NCBI GenBank assembly: GCA_002238825.1
Contig: MPNC01000006.1
Span: 62,001 to 126,000, forward strand
DNA: 64,000 bases
DNA from: SAR202 cluster bacterium bin87
GTDB taxonomy: Bacteria; Chloroflexota; Dehalococcoidia; Lucifugimonadales; UBA3495
Reading direction: 5' to 3'
The position numbers and the translations under genes are program-made. The stretch's first letter is position 1. Every line of letters starts with the position of its first letter. Below are positions 42,373-51,079 of this stretch, one piece after another. A model generated the notes under the pieces. It was not told the origin of the DNA. It saw only the letters and a list, made by a program, of their open reading frames with translations, and did not search any database.

Positions 42373-44358
42373 ATGGCTGACCTGGGTGCGGCCTGCCTCT
42401 GGATGGGGTTAGCGCTGGCAGCTTACTCCTGCTTCGCGTCGGTGGGCGGGCAGCTGCGCGGATCGTCGGCGCTGGTGGACAGCGGACGCAAGGCGTCCTA
42501 CGTGCTGGTGGTGGTGCTGCTGGTGTCCACCCTGTCGCTGGTGCAGTCGTTCATCACGCGGGATTTCTCGCTGAAGTACGTGGCCGAGCACAGCAACCTG
42601 GCGATGCCCAACATCTACACCTGGGTCGCCTTCTACGCCGGCAACGAGGGTTCGCTGCTCTACATCGCCTTCGCGCTGTCGGTGATGGCCGCGCTGGCGA
42701 TCTGGCTGGCTCCCGCCTCGACGCGGCCCACGCTGGCGTGGACCACGGCCATCCTGATGCTGATCGAGGTGTACTTCCTGGCGGTCATGGGTTTCATGGC
42801 GAATCCCTTCGCCAAGCTGCCCTTTCCCGTTCCCGACGGGCAGGGCATCAACCCGCTGCTGACCCACTTCGGGATGTTCTTCCACCCGCCGGCGCTGATG
42901 GCCGGCCTGGTGGGCATCAGCATCCCCATGGCCTTCTCCCTGGGCAACCTCATCGGAGGCAAGGGCGGCGACGAGTGGATCGATGCCGGCCGCGCCTGGG
43001 GCGTGGGCATCTGGGCATTGCTGGCCGCCGGCCTGCTGCTGGGCTCCTGGTGGGCCTACACCATCCTGGGTTGGGGCGGGTTCTGGTTCTGGGACCCGGT
43101 GGAGAACGCGGCCTTCATGCCGTGGATCGCGCTGACGGCCTTCGTGCACTCGATCATGGTGCAGAAACGACGCGGCATGTTCCGGATGTGGAACATCGTG
43201 CTCATCGACGTCGCCTTCGGGCTCGCGCTCTACGGGATGTTCATGAACCGGGGCGGGCCCGTGCCCTCGGTGCATTCCTTCGGCGCGTCCACCTTGGGCT
43301 GGGTGTTCCTGCTGTTCCTCGCCTTTGGCGTGATCGTGCCGCTGGCGATTTTCTTCTGGCGCTACGACCGAATGAAGAGCGCGCAGAGCCTGGACTCGAT
43401 GCTGTCCCGCGAATCGGCGTTCCTGGTGAACAACCTGCTGCTGCTGGGGATCGCCTTCGCCACGCTGTGGGGCACGGTGTATCCGCTGCTGTCGCGGCTG
43501 TTCGCCGAGCAGGAGATCACGGTGGCCCGGCCCTTCTACGACCAGGTGAACGGCCCGCTGATGCTGGGGCTGGTGCTGCTGATGGGTGTCGGGCCGCTGC
43601 TGCCGTGGCGCCGGGCGAACCTGCGATCGCTGCAGCGGGCGGTGCTGATACCGGGGATCGCCGCGCTGGCGACCATTGCCGTCCTGTTGGTTGTCGGTAT
43701 CCGGCAGCCCTACGCGGTGGTCGGGTTCGGCCTGTGCGCGCTGGTGACGGCCAGCATCGTTTCGGAGTGGGTTCGCGGGACCATCGCCCGGCGGCGCAGC
43801 GTCGGCGACAATCCGGCGGTTGGGTTCGTGCGCCTGATCCTGGCCAACCGGCCGCGCTACGGCGGTTACATCGTGCACCTGGCGGTGGTGATGGTCGCCC
43901 TGGGCGTCGTGGGCCAGTCGTTCTACGGCGTGCAGCGGGACGTCGCGCTGATGCCGGGCGAGTCGGTCACCGTGCAAGACTACACGCTGGAGTACGTGGA
44001 CACCACCGCGCTGGCCTTCTCCGACCGCACGGAGTTCCGCACCACCGTGGAGGTGTACCGTGACGGCGAACTGCTGGAGACCATGCACCCGCAGCGAACG
44101 TTCCATCCGGCGTTCAACATGGCGTCGACCCGCGCGGCGATACGCTCCACGCCGGTGGAGGACTTCTACGTGGTGCCCAGCGAGAACCGCGAAGATGGAG
44201 CAGTGGGATTCCGCATCCTGGTCAACCCGCTGGTCTGGTGGATGTGGGTGGCCGGCCCGGTGATGATATTCGGCATAGTGGTCGCGCTGTGGCCGTCGCG
44301 GGCTCCGGTGAGGCGTCCGGTCGTGGTCCCGACGCCGGCGACCGGCGCGGCCGACTAG
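42373..44358 (+). CDS. ccmF: Haem lyase CcmF
   Basis: This 661-aa polytopic protein (about 15 helices) has the WWD-type tryptophan-rich haem-handling motif LGWGGFWFWDPVENAAFMPW. Conserved His residues are present (HFGMFFHPPALM, AFVHSIM), as is the C-terminal periplasmic domain (VQDYTLEY, FHPAFNMASTRAAIRST). It ligates haem to apocytochromes and is the core of System I. The start follows the ccmH stop by 2 bases. CcmA-E are not in the window. Confidence 0.93.
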   Translation: MADLGAACLWMGLALAAYSCFASVGGQLRGSSALVDSGRKASYVLVVVLLVSTLSLVQSFITRDFSLKYVAEHSNLAMPNIYTWVAFYAGNEGSLLYIAFALSVMAALAIWLAPASTRPTLAWTTAILMLIEVYFLAVMGFMANPFAKLPFPVPDGQGINPLLTHFGMFFHPPALMAGLVGISIPMAFSLGNLIGGKGGDEWIDAGRAWGVGIWALLAAGLLLGSWWAYTILGWGGFWFWDPVENAAFMPWIALTAFVHSIMVQKRRGMFRMWNIVLIDVAFGLALYGMFMNRGGPVPSVHSFGASTLGWVFLLFLAFGVIVPLAIFFWRYDRMKSAQSLDSMLSRESAFLVNNLLLLGIAFATLWGTVYPLLSRLFAEQEITVARPFYDQVNGPLMLGLVLLMGVGPLLPWRRANLRSLQRAVLIPGIAALATIAVLLVVGIRQPYAVVGFGLCALVTASIVSEWVRGTIARRRSVGDNPAVGFVRLILANRPRYGGYIVHLAVVMVALGVVGQSFYGVQRDVALMPGESVTVQDYTLEYVDTTALAFSDRTEFRTTVEVYRDGELLETMHPQRTFHPAFNMASTRAAIRSTPVEDFYVVPSENREDGAVGFRILVNPLVWWMWVAGPVMIFGIVVALWPSRAPVRRPVVVPTPATGAAD

Positions 44359-44385
44359 CAGACCGGCGTCGGGACGGGCGGCTGG

Positions 44386-44673
44386 ATGCAACTGGGGTTG
44401 GCGATAGCGGTGGCGCTGCTCGTTGTGGGGGCGGTGGCGTGGCCGTTCCTGGCCGGGCGATGGCGGGCGTCGGGCAACCTTCCGGAGCGCGAGGACGGGG
44501 ACGGCGCCGCGGTGACGGGCTCTGCTGCACTGGAGGACGTGTACGAGGCGATACGTACGTTGCAGATGGACCACAACCTGGGGCGCATTGCCGACGGCGA
44601 TTTCCGCGAGCAGCTGGGCGAGTATCGGAGGCAGGCGGCGGAGATCATGCGGGATTTGGACCGGCAGGGCTAA
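44386..44673 (+). CDS. Short CcmI-like membrane protein
   Basis: This 95-aa protein has one N-terminal helix (LGLAIAVALLVVGAVAWPFL) and a soluble coiled region (ALEDVYEAIRTLQMDHNLGRIADGDFREQLGEYRRQAAEIMRD, in parts). The region matches the first part of CcmI (small N-terminal membrane anchor plus heptad-like helix). It lacks the C-terminal TPR domain of full-length CcmI that holds apocytochrome. It lies 27 bases after ccmF and 1 base before the next gene, in an operon with CcmF/H/G. CcmI-like identity is by pattern and position. Confidence 0.65.
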   Translation: MQLGLAIAVALLVVGAVAWPFLAGRWRASGNLPEREDGDGAAVTGSAALEDVYEAIRTLQMDHNLGRIADGDFREQLGEYRRQAAEIMRDLDRQG

Positions 44674-44674
44674 C

Positions 44675-45745
44675 ATGGCCAGGCATGGGATGGTCTATCC
44701 CCGATCCCTGATCACGGCGTTCGCAGTGGCCATGACTATGGCAATATTGCTGGCGATCTGGCCCTCGGTTCTCCATGGCCAGTCTCCGGACACGGTGTCC
44801 GTGACTGGCACGGTGGTCAACGGCACGCAGGGCGTGGATGCTCCATCCGGCGTGACCGTGCTGCTGCACCGATTTGGCGCGGGTTCGGGATCGGTGGATA
44901 CCTACGAAGAGACCACGGACGATGGCGGCGCTTTCCGTTTCGACAGGGTGCCGGCGGTGTCCGACGGTGACAGCCTGGCGCTGGCCGTCGATTACGGGGA
45001 GACCCGTTACACGGAGGTGCTCTCACAGTCCGATATCGCTGAGCCGGTGGCGCTGACGGTGTACGAATTCACCCGTGACGTGGGCGTGGTTACCACCAGC
45101 GAGCAGTCGATAATCGTCGCGGGGATCGACTCGGCGACCCGGCGCATGGCCGCGGTGCAGCTGTTCACGCTGGAAAACCGCAGCGACACCACACTGGTGC
45201 CGGACCTGTCCGCGCCGCCCATGATCGGGCAGTTCAGCTTCCTGAGGTTCTCCCTGCCGGCGGCGGCCACCGACCTGGACGTTTCCACCAACCTGGTGGG
45301 CGGCGAGGTGATTCCGGTTGGCACCGGCTTTGCCATCACCGCGCCGGTGCCCCCGGGGAGACACCAGGCGAGTTTCACGTTCACCGTGCCCTACGAGGGC
45401 AACGAGGTGGCGTGGAGGGACAACACCCTGCAGGGGGCGGAATCGCTGAAACTGCTGATCCCCGCAGAGTTCGGCAACATCGGCGTGGGCGGACTGGAGC
45501 CGGATGAAGGGTTCTCAGTGGGCGAGGTCACTTACCGGGCGTGGGGGGCGGAAAACCTTGCGCCCGGAGCCGGGGTCAGCATCACGCTGTCCGGCCTGCC
45601 CGAACCGACCTGGATAGACCGCGTGGGCAACCCGCTGTCGGAGGCGCGGTTCTGGTTCGGCGCGCTGCCCATCATGGTGGGTGTTGCGCTGGCGGGATTG
45701 CTGGGATGGGGCATCTGGCGGCGTCCGGCGGCGAGCGCGGGCTGA
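44675..45745 (+). CDS. Exported protein with carboxypeptidase-regulatory-like domain in the ccm operon
   Basis: This 356-aa protein has a signal peptide (ITAFAVAMTMAILLAIWPS, then Ser-Val-Leu-His-Gly-Gln), and after it a beta-sandwich similar to carboxypeptidase regulatory-like domains (VTGTVVNGTQGVDAPSGVTV, GAFRFDRVP). A long beta-rich middle follows, and one C-terminal helix (ALPIMVGVALAGLLGWGIW) ends in RRP. It therefore appears periplasm-facing and anchored at the C-terminus. Start and stop interlock with its neighbours (TAACATG upstream, TGATG downstream), implying a conserved role in cytochrome maturation or periplasmic redox chemistry. No known ccm gene matches. Confidence 0.7.
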   Translation: MARHGMVYPRSLITAFAVAMTMAILLAIWPSVLHGQSPDTVSVTGTVVNGTQGVDAPSGVTVLLHRFGAGSGSVDTYEETTDDGGAFRFDRVPAVSDGDSLALAVDYGETRYTEVLSQSDIAEPVALTVYEFTRDVGVVTTSEQSIIVAGIDSATRRMAAVQLFTLENRSDTTLVPDLSAPPMIGQFSFLRFSLPAAATDLDVSTNLVGGEVIPVGTGFAITAPVPPGRHQASFTFTVPYEGNEVAWRDNTLQGAESLKLLIPAEFGNIGVGGLEPDEGFSVGEVTYRAWGAENLAPGAGVSITLSGLPEPTWIDRVGNPLSEARFWFGALPIMVGVALAGLLGWGIWRRPAASAG

Positions 45746-46320
45746 TGTCTCGGCGGGGTTGGATCATCCTGGGAACGGCGGCGGCGCTTCTCCCGCTGTT
45801 CGCCCTGTTGGCCTGGGCCGCCGTCCAACAGCAGGGCCAGCCGCCCGGCACGGGCATCAACGCGCAGTTCGGAGAGGTGCGAGTGTCGGAGTCCCGCGCT
45901 GCGGACTTCGCGCTGGAATTGGCTGATGGCAACACCCTTCGACTGTCCGACCTCAGGGGCAGCGTGGTGATGGTGGATTTCTGGGCGTCCTGGTGCGGGC
46001 CGTGCCGGCAGGAAGCCGCGACGCTGAACCGCATCTACGCCGCCTATTCCGACGCGCCGGTGGAGTTCGTGGGTGTGAACCTATGGGATACGCCGGACGC
46101 GGCGGAGGTGTTCCTGGTGGAGTTTGGCGTCGCCTATCCCACCGGTGTGGACACCGGCGGCGGGATCGCCCTGGAATACGGCGTGCGCGGCATACCGGAG
46201 AAGTTCTTTATCGACGCCGATGGGACGATACGGCGCAAGTACGTCGGGCCGATGCCGGAGGACGTGCTGCGAGGCACGCTGGATGAGTTGTTGTCGGAGG
46301 CGCCGGCGCAGGGCGGGTGA
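45745..46320 (+). CDS. Thioredoxin-like CcmG/ResA family protein
   Basis: This 191-aa protein has an N-terminal anchor (WIILGTAAALLPLFALLAWAA) and a periplasmic thioredoxin domain with the active site WASWCGPCRQEA. A cis-Pro loop (RGIPEKFFIDADG) also fits. It should reduce cytochrome CxxCH cysteines for CcmH/CcmF. The start overlaps the preceding stop by 1 base (TGATG). A longer open frame from 45541 lies inside the neighbour and is rejected. It closes the ccm operon, and a repeat element follows. Confidence 0.88.
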   Translation: MSRRGWIILGTAAALLPLFALLAWAAVQQQGQPPGTGINAQFGEVRVSESRAADFALELADGNTLRLSDLRGSVVMVDFWASWCGPCRQEAATLNRIYAAYSDAPVEFVGVNLWDTPDAAEVFLVEFGVAYPTGVDTGGGIALEYGVRGIPEKFFIDADGTIRRKYVGPMPEDVLRGTLDELLSEAPAQGG

Positions 46321-46363
46321 CCCGTGCCGACCACGGGCAGAGTGATACAATCCCGCGCACCGG

Positions 46364-46498
46364 CTCACGCGTACCCATTTTGTCATCGCGAGGAGCGAAG
46401 CGACGTGGCGATCTCGTTCCCACAGCAGCGTTCTTTGCCCCAACGAGATTGCCACGCTTCGCTCGCAATGACGGTTCCAGTGAAACTGGGTACGCAAG
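46364..46498. repeat. Family A dispersed element, copy 3
   Basis: TCACGCGTACCC on the left and AAACTGGGTACGC on the right flank the GTCATCGCGAGGAGCGAAGC and CTTCGCTCGCAATGACGG blocks. It fills most of the gap between the ccm operon and the ROK gene. Confidence 0.8.
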
Positions 46499-46520
46499 AG
46501 CGCGCACCGGAGGCCGGAAC

Positions 46521-47552
46521 ATGACCACGCGCGAGAGCAATGTTAACGCGGGAGACGCGCCGGTGGCGCTGGCGATGGACTGGGGCGGGACGTGGGCTCG
46601 CGCCGCAGTCATCGACCGGCAGGGAACCATCCTGTGGCAGGACCGGGTCGCCAATGAGCCGGGCGCGATGCAGGAGCAACTGGTGCATGCCGCCGGAGGG
46701 CTGCTGCAAACGGCCAGGGATTGGGCTGGGGGACGTACCGTCGCCGGAGCGGGAATCGCCCTGGCCGGCTCGATCGACGCGGCGAGCAACATGCTGCTGT
46801 CATCGCCCAACCTGCCGGCTCTGAACGGTGTGACGCTGCCCGCGCTGTGGGAGCCGATGCTGGGCGCGCCGGTCTGGGTGGGCAACGACGCCAACCTGGC
46901 GGCCCTGGGCGAATACTACTACGGCGCCGGAAGGCCGGTCCGGCCGCAGGACGCTGCGTCACGCACGCTGGTTTTCATAACCTTCAGCACCGGCGTGGGA
47001 GCGGGCATCGTCGACCGGGGGGATGTCTTCACCGGCGCGGTGGGCGCGGCCGGCGAAGTGGGGCACATGACCATCGACCTGCGGGCTGATGCGCCGCAAT
47101 GCTCCTGCGGCAACAGTGGCTGCCTGGAGGCCCTGGCCTCCGGTACCGCCATCGCTCGCGCCGCCCAGGCCCGACTGGCCGATGCCACTCCGGGTTCGCC
47201 GCTGCAGCGGGCCCACGAGGCCAGCGCGTCGCTGACCGGCGAGGCCGTGTTCGCCGCCGCCGCACGGGGCGACTACGTGGCCCTGGAGGTGATCGAGGCG
47301 GCGGTGGGGGCGATCATCGTCGGGTTGGGCAACGTGCTGAACATCTTCAATCCCGACGTGGTGGTCATGGGCGGCGGGGTGACGCTGGGCCTGCAGGAGT
47401 TGGGCCTGCTGGGCCAGATCGAGGAGGGCACGCGGCGGCGAGGGATGAGCTCCGGGCACCGCGCGTTCTGGCTGGCTCCAGCAACCTTCGGCGACAGCCA
47501 GGGCATGGTGGGGGCCGCCAGCCTGGTGTGGGCGGAGACGGCGAAGGGCTAG
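46521..47552 (+). CDS. ROK family sugar kinase
   Basis: This 343-aa ROK-family kinase has an ATP-binding N-terminal motif (ALAMDWGGTWARAAVID), a catalytic Asp region (VWVGNDANLAALGEYYYG) and the ROK/zinc signature GEVGHMTIDL. Cys ligands follow (CSCGNSGCLEALASGTAI). It phosphorylates glucose or a related sugar. No N-terminal helix-turn-helix is present, so it is not a repressor of the NagC type. ATG 46521 follows CGGAGGC; the longer frame from 46317 includes a repeat element. It stands alone. Confidence 0.88.
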   Translation: MTTRESNVNAGDAPVALAMDWGGTWARAAVIDRQGTILWQDRVANEPGAMQEQLVHAAGGLLQTARDWAGGRTVAGAGIALAGSIDAASNMLLSSPNLPALNGVTLPALWEPMLGAPVWVGNDANLAALGEYYYGAGRPVRPQDAASRTLVFITFSTGVGAGIVDRGDVFTGAVGAAGEVGHMTIDLRADAPQCSCGNSGCLEALASGTAIARAAQARLADATPGSPLQRAHEASASLTGEAVFAAAARGDYVALEVIEAAVGAIIVGLGNVLNIFNPDVVVMGGGVTLGLQELGLLGQIEEGTRRRGMSSGHRAFWLAPATFGDSQGMVGAASLVWAETAKG

Positions 47553-47638
47553 GCTCCTCGAGCCATTCCCCTGGTTTGTACTCGGGGGTGGCCTGTGCGT
47601 CGGTTCAGCGCTGGGTGGCCAGCGTGCGTGGGACTGCC

Positions 47639-47773
47639 TGACGCGTACCCGCTTTGTCATCGCGAGGAGCGCAGCGACATGGCGATCTCGTTGCCGGAAG
47701 AGACCCCGTTGCCATCGCGAGATTGCCACGCTCCGCTCGCAATGACGGTCCCAGTGAAACTGGGTACGCTTGA
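47639..47773. repeat. Family A dispersed element, copy 4
   Basis: Ends TGACGCGTACCC and TGGGTACGCTTGA (one change) flank the internal inverted blocks GTCATCGCGAGGAGCGCAGC and CTCCGCTCGCAATGACGG. A family B element starts only 14 bases further on. Confidence 0.8.
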
Positions 47774-47786
47774 GGTCGCAGGGCTT

Positions 47787-47917
47787 GTGCAAAGTCCTTC
47801 CTCCTGCTCATGGTGAGCTTGTCGAACCACGACGCCGGTAACGGCGGCATCCTTCGACAGGCTCAGGATGAACAGGCTCAGGATGAGCGGAAACCAAAGA
47901 AGCCCATCACTTTGCAC
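47787..47917. repeat. Family B dispersed element, copy 2
   Basis: The outer ends GTGCAAAGTC (47787) and ACTTTGCAC (47909) and the inner arm GCTCATGGTGAGCTTGTCGA match the copy at 17102-17217. The centre differs and carries a partly repeated ACAGGCTCAGGATGA. It is not coding. Confidence 0.75.
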
Positions 47918-48013
47918 CGGGCCTGGTGAGGTGGGACTGCCAATTGACGAACCGGGCGGCCTGCGCTACGCTTGCCCGTGCACTAAATCTCCACCGTTAC
48001 GGAGCATTTCCCT

Positions 48014-48568
48014 ATGACTCAACAAGCCCCTCCCACCGCACTGACGCCCGAAGTGCAGGCCATGGTGGGCGTCAGCGGCGACATAGTCGAATCCTGGGGC
48101 GTGATGGACGCCGAGTACATGCGCCGGTTCACCCAGGCGTTGATGGACCCCGACCCGCGCTACTGGGACGACGAGTTTGCCAAATCCACACGCTACGGCC
48201 AGATCATCGCGCCGCCGATCATGGTGAGCTACCTCGCCAGCCGCATACGGCCCGACCAGGGCGACCCCATCACCGCGGCCTTCGAGGAGAACCCTGAATC
48301 GGACGGCATCGGTTCCGTGGAGCGCCCCGGGGAGTTGCCTCCGGTGCCCACCAACCTGGTACGGGTGCTCAACGCCGGCAACGAGATCGAGGTCTACGCC
48401 TATCCCAGCATCGGGGACAAGATCTTCTTCCAGAATCGCTATTCGGACATCCGCGAGCGCCTGGGCCGCGACGGCACGCCGTTCCTGATCATCACCCGCG
48501 AGACCCGATTCTGGAACCAGGACGACGTCACGCTGTGCATCACCCGCGCTTCGACCATTCGTCGCTGA
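48014..48568 (+). CDS. MaoC-like dehydratase domain protein (first of a pair)
   Basis: This 184-aa protein resembles the N-terminal MaoC/FAS1-type hotdog domain of two-domain acyl dehydratases. An N-terminal helix is followed by DPDPRYWDDEFAKSTRYGQIIAPPIM, then a hotdog strand set with YSDIRERLGRDGTPF. The catalytic Asp/His pair of (R)-specific hydratases is not clear in this half. The second gene (48705) probably supplies it. ATG 48014 has no strong ribosome site. A MaoC pair suggests fatty-acid-like acyl-CoA hydration; substrate is unknown. Confidence 0.7.
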   Translation: MTQQAPPTALTPEVQAMVGVSGDIVESWGVMDAEYMRRFTQALMDPDPRYWDDEFAKSTRYGQIIAPPIMVSYLASRIRPDQGDPITAAFEENPESDGIGSVERPGELPPVPTNLVRVLNAGNEIEVYAYPSIGDKIFFQNRYSDIRERLGRDGTPFLIITRETRFWNQDDVTLCITRASTIRR

Positions 48569-48587
48569 TTCAGCGAAGCTTTTCGGT

Positions 48588-48680
48588 TGTCATTGCGACG
48601 AGCGTAGCGACGTGGCAATCCCGCTGCCGTAGTGACTATCTTTGCCGCAACGAGATTGCCGCGCTTCGCTCGCAATGACA
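48588..48680. repeat. Family A variant with truncated outer ends
   Basis: Bounded by TGTCATTGCGA and TCGCAATGACA, it keeps the inner family A blocks (GCGTAGCGACGTGGCAAT and ACGAGATTGCCGCGCTTCGC) but lacks the ACGCGTACCCAGTTT ends. It sits inside the MaoC-like gene pair. Confidence 0.7.
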
Positions 48681-48704
48681 GTTGCGCAACACTGGAGAGA
48701 CACC

Positions 48705-49265
48705 ATGACCACCCTGCTGGACGACCTGCTCAACATGGAGGCCGAGGAGATCTGGAAGCTCAACGAGCGCCCGGACGCCGATGGCCTGCGGGCCAAGGAG
48801 CAGATCTACTACGAGGACGTGAACGAGGGCGACGAACTGCCCAAGTACATCTACAAGCCCACGCCAACCCACCTGTTCCGGTGGAGCGCGGCCATCGAGA
48901 ACTTCCACCGGATCCACTATGATCTGGACTTCGGCCTGAACCACGACCGCAACCCCAGCATCCTGGTGCATGGCTCGTGGAAACAGAGCGTGGCGCCGCA
49001 GTACCTGAAGGACTGGACGCTGCCCAACGGCTGGCCGTGGAAGGCGCGCTTCGAGCACCGGGCGATGCTGGTTCCCGGCGATGTGCTGATCATGTGGGGT
49101 CGGGTGACCAGCAAGTACGAGAAGAACCAGATGGGCTTCATCGAGCTGGAAATCGGCATGAAAACCCAGGATGGGATCGAGAGCATGCCCGGAACGGCGA
49201 CGGTGGTTCTGCCCCTGCGGAACGGCCCGCCGATACCGTATCCCTTCGTACCGCCCGCTGACTGA
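48705..49265 (+). CDS. MaoC-like dehydratase domain protein (second of a pair)
   Basis: This 186-aa protein completes the presumed MaoC-type pair. The N-terminal helix has WKLNERPDADGLRAKEQIYYEDVNEGDELP, given in part. The hotdog region contains HRIHYDLDFGLNHDRNPSILVHGS, in part, the location of catalytic Asp and His in hydratases. LVPGDVLIMWGRVTSKYEKN is the next strand pair. ATG 48705 follows TGGAGAGA. The repeat between the two genes probably does not stop co-transcription, but this is untested. Confidence 0.7.
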   Translation: MTTLLDDLLNMEAEEIWKLNERPDADGLRAKEQIYYEDVNEGDELPKYIYKPTPTHLFRWSAAIENFHRIHYDLDFGLNHDRNPSILVHGSWKQSVAPQYLKDWTLPNGWPWKARFEHRAMLVPGDVLIMWGRVTSKYEKNQMGFIELEIGMKTQDGIESMPGTATVVLPLRNGPPIPYPFVPPAD

Positions 49266-49294
49266 CCCCACCGTCGATCCGCCTACCGCCTGAT

Positions 49295-49390
49295 CGTCAT
49301 TCCGGCCACCCTACCGTCATTCCCGTGAAAGCGGGAATCCAGAAGCGCCGCCGGCGTGGAATACTCTGGATTCCGGCGAAAGCCGCAATA
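49295..49390. repeat. Family C palindromic repeat (ATTCCCG-GAAAGCGGGAAT type)
   Basis: ATTCCCGTGAAAGCGGGAAT and GGATTCCGGCGAAAGCCG form a pair of short hairpins around about 30 bp. This is the same kind of sequence as that nested in the compound elements at 29364 and 54142. It lies before the 89-aa gene. Confidence 0.65.
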
Positions 49391-49416
49391 TCGGGCTGAA
49401 TATTTGGAGTTAACCA

Positions 49417-49686
49417 ATGGCACGTTTCATCGCCGTTCACAACGTCCCCGGCATCACCGAGGCCGACTTCCGGGACAAGCTGGACGCCGTCCGCAAGTGG
49501 CGACCCGACCGGCGCACCACCATCCTCAAGGTCTACGGAGACCTGGAGAATGGCAAGCTCATCTCCGAGTGCGAGGCGGTGGAGCAGTCCCACTTCGAAG
49601 ACTGGCTCAAAATGGTGGGCTGGCCCGCCGAGTCCATCAACAAGGTGGACATCGTCTGCCAGGTGGGAAGCTTCTGGAAATTGTAG
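49417..49686 (+). CDS. Small alpha/beta protein, unknown function
   Basis: This 89-aa protein (MARFIAVHNVPGITEADF...) has predicted beta-alpha-beta composition. It has charged KWRPDRRTTILKVYGD and a hydrophobic end (VDIVCQVGSFWKL). It fits the size of dimeric alpha/beta-barrel or nickel-sensor-like small domains but shows no diagnostic residue. It precedes the aminotransferase with a terminator between, so it is transcribed separately. No identity is claimed. Confidence 0.55.
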   Translation: MARFIAVHNVPGITEADFRDKLDAVRKWRPDRRTTILKVYGDLENGKLISECEAVEQSHFEDWLKMVGWPAESINKVDIVCQVGSFWKL

Positions 49687-49746
49687 GCTCGTCGCGGGCT
49701 TTGCTGCGGCGCCCCGGGCGCGACGAAGGTTGAGGAACGAACCTCA

Positions 49747-49777
49747 GGGCTGGAGCCAGTCTCCGGCCCGTTTTTTT
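49747..49777 (+). terminator. Rho-independent terminator
   Basis: GGGCTGGAG pairs with CTCCGGCCC (one G-T) around CCAGT and is followed by a G and TTTTTTT. It terminates the 89-aa gene upstream of the aminotransferase. Confidence 0.85.
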
Positions 49778-49884
49778 CGGCCGGAATGGACGGCGCCCTC
49801 GCTACCGCCCCCATCGGATGTGATAACCTTTCGAAAAGGCCGAAGGCCCATTGCCGAAAAACTGATTTTGAGGGATGCCTGGTT

Positions 49885-51051
49885 ATGACTATTGCCACCC
49901 GAATGAGCCGCCTGGGAACCGAATCCGCCTTCGAGGTGCTGGCCAGGGCGCGGGCGCTGGAAGCCCAGGGACGCGAGATCGTTCACCTGGAGATCGGCGA
50001 GCCCGACTTCGAGACGCCGGAGCACATCGTGCAGGCCGGCATCAAGGCGCTGCAGGACGGCTACACCCACTACGGTCCCACGCCGGGACTGCCGGAGCTG
50101 CGCCAGGCCGTGGCCCGCAACAGCCGGGAGGTTCGCGGCATTGACACCGACTGGGAGCAGGTGGTGGTCACGCCGGGTGCCAAGCCGATCATGTTCTACG
50201 TCCTGCTCGCCCTCGCCGAGGCCGGCGCGGAGGTGATTTACCCCAACCCCGGGTTCCCCATCTACGAGTCCATGATCGAGTTCAGCGGGGCCACGGCGGT
50301 GCCGATGCAACTGCTGGAAGACAAGGCGTACCATCCCGACCTGAGCCGCCTGCCCGATATGGTGAACGAGCGCACGCGGCTGCTGATCGTCAACTCGCCG
50401 GAGAACCCGTGTGGTTCAGCGTTCACGCTCGAGGAGCTGGAGACCATCGCCGACGTGGTGCGCAGCCACCCCGACATGTACGTCATGTCCGACGAGATCT
50501 ACAAGGACATCCTGTACTCCGGCGAGCACCATAGCATTGCCGCGCTGCCGGGCATGGCCGACCGCACCATCATCCTGGACGGATTCTCCAAGAGCTACGC
50601 CATGACCGGCTGGCGGCTGGGCTACGGGATCCTGCCCGAAGAGTTGGTGCCCCACGTGTCGCGGCTGGCCACGAACAGCGTGTCCTGCGCCGCGTCGTTC
50701 AGCCAGATGGCCGGCGTGGCCGCGCTGGACGGGCCGCAGGACGCCGTGCAGGCGATGGCCGCCGAGTTCGCGCGCCGTCGCCGCCTGATCGCCGACGGGT
50801 TGCAGTCAATCCCCGGTATCAACTGCCCGGAGCCGGAAGGCGCGTTCTACGCCTTTCCCAGCATCAAGGACACGGGACTGACCAGCGCCGAGTTCGAGGA
50901 GCGGGCCATGCAGGAGGCCGGCGTCGCGCTGCTGTCCGGCGCAGCCTTCGGCGAGTTCGGCGAGGGCTACGTGCGCCTGTCCTACGCCAACAGCCAGGAG
51001 AACATCAGCAGGGCGCTGGAGAGCCTGGACGCCATGGTCCGGGCGCTGTAG
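49885..51051 (+). CDS. PLP-dependent class I/II aminotransferase
   Basis: This is a 388-aa fold-type I aminotransferase of the aspartate/alanine-aminotransferase-like group. Landmarks are the N-terminal EIGEPDFETPEHI, the cofactor region GAKPIMFYVLLALAEAGAEV, LIVNSPENPCGSAF, and MSDEIYKDI (Asp and Tyr contact PLP). The catalytic Lys is in ILDGFSKSYAMTGWRLGY, and the substrate-binding Arg is in VRLSYANS. It transfers amino groups between amino acids and 2-oxoacids; exact substrate is open. ATG 49885 gives family-typical length. Confidence 0.9.
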   Translation: MTIATRMSRLGTESAFEVLARARALEAQGREIVHLEIGEPDFETPEHIVQAGIKALQDGYTHYGPTPGLPELRQAVARNSREVRGIDTDWEQVVVTPGAKPIMFYVLLALAEAGAEVIYPNPGFPIYESMIEFSGATAVPMQLLEDKAYHPDLSRLPDMVNERTRLLIVNSPENPCGSAFTLEELETIADVVRSHPDMYVMSDEIYKDILYSGEHHSIAALPGMADRTIILDGFSKSYAMTGWRLGYGILPEELVPHVSRLATNSVSCAASFSQMAGVAALDGPQDAVQAMAAEFARRRRLIADGLQSIPGINCPEPEGAFYAFPSIKDTGLTSAEFEERAMQEAGVALLSGAAFGEFGEGYVRLSYANSQENISRALESLDAMVRAL

Positions 51052-51079
51052 CAACGTCACCGGCAGACGAGGTACTACC

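Noticed and set aside
42409-44676. A 755-codon minus-strand frame over ccmF and the CcmI-like gene
   Set aside because: It is His/Arg/Gln-rich shadow coding from the GC-rich ccmF gene, without a ribosome site.
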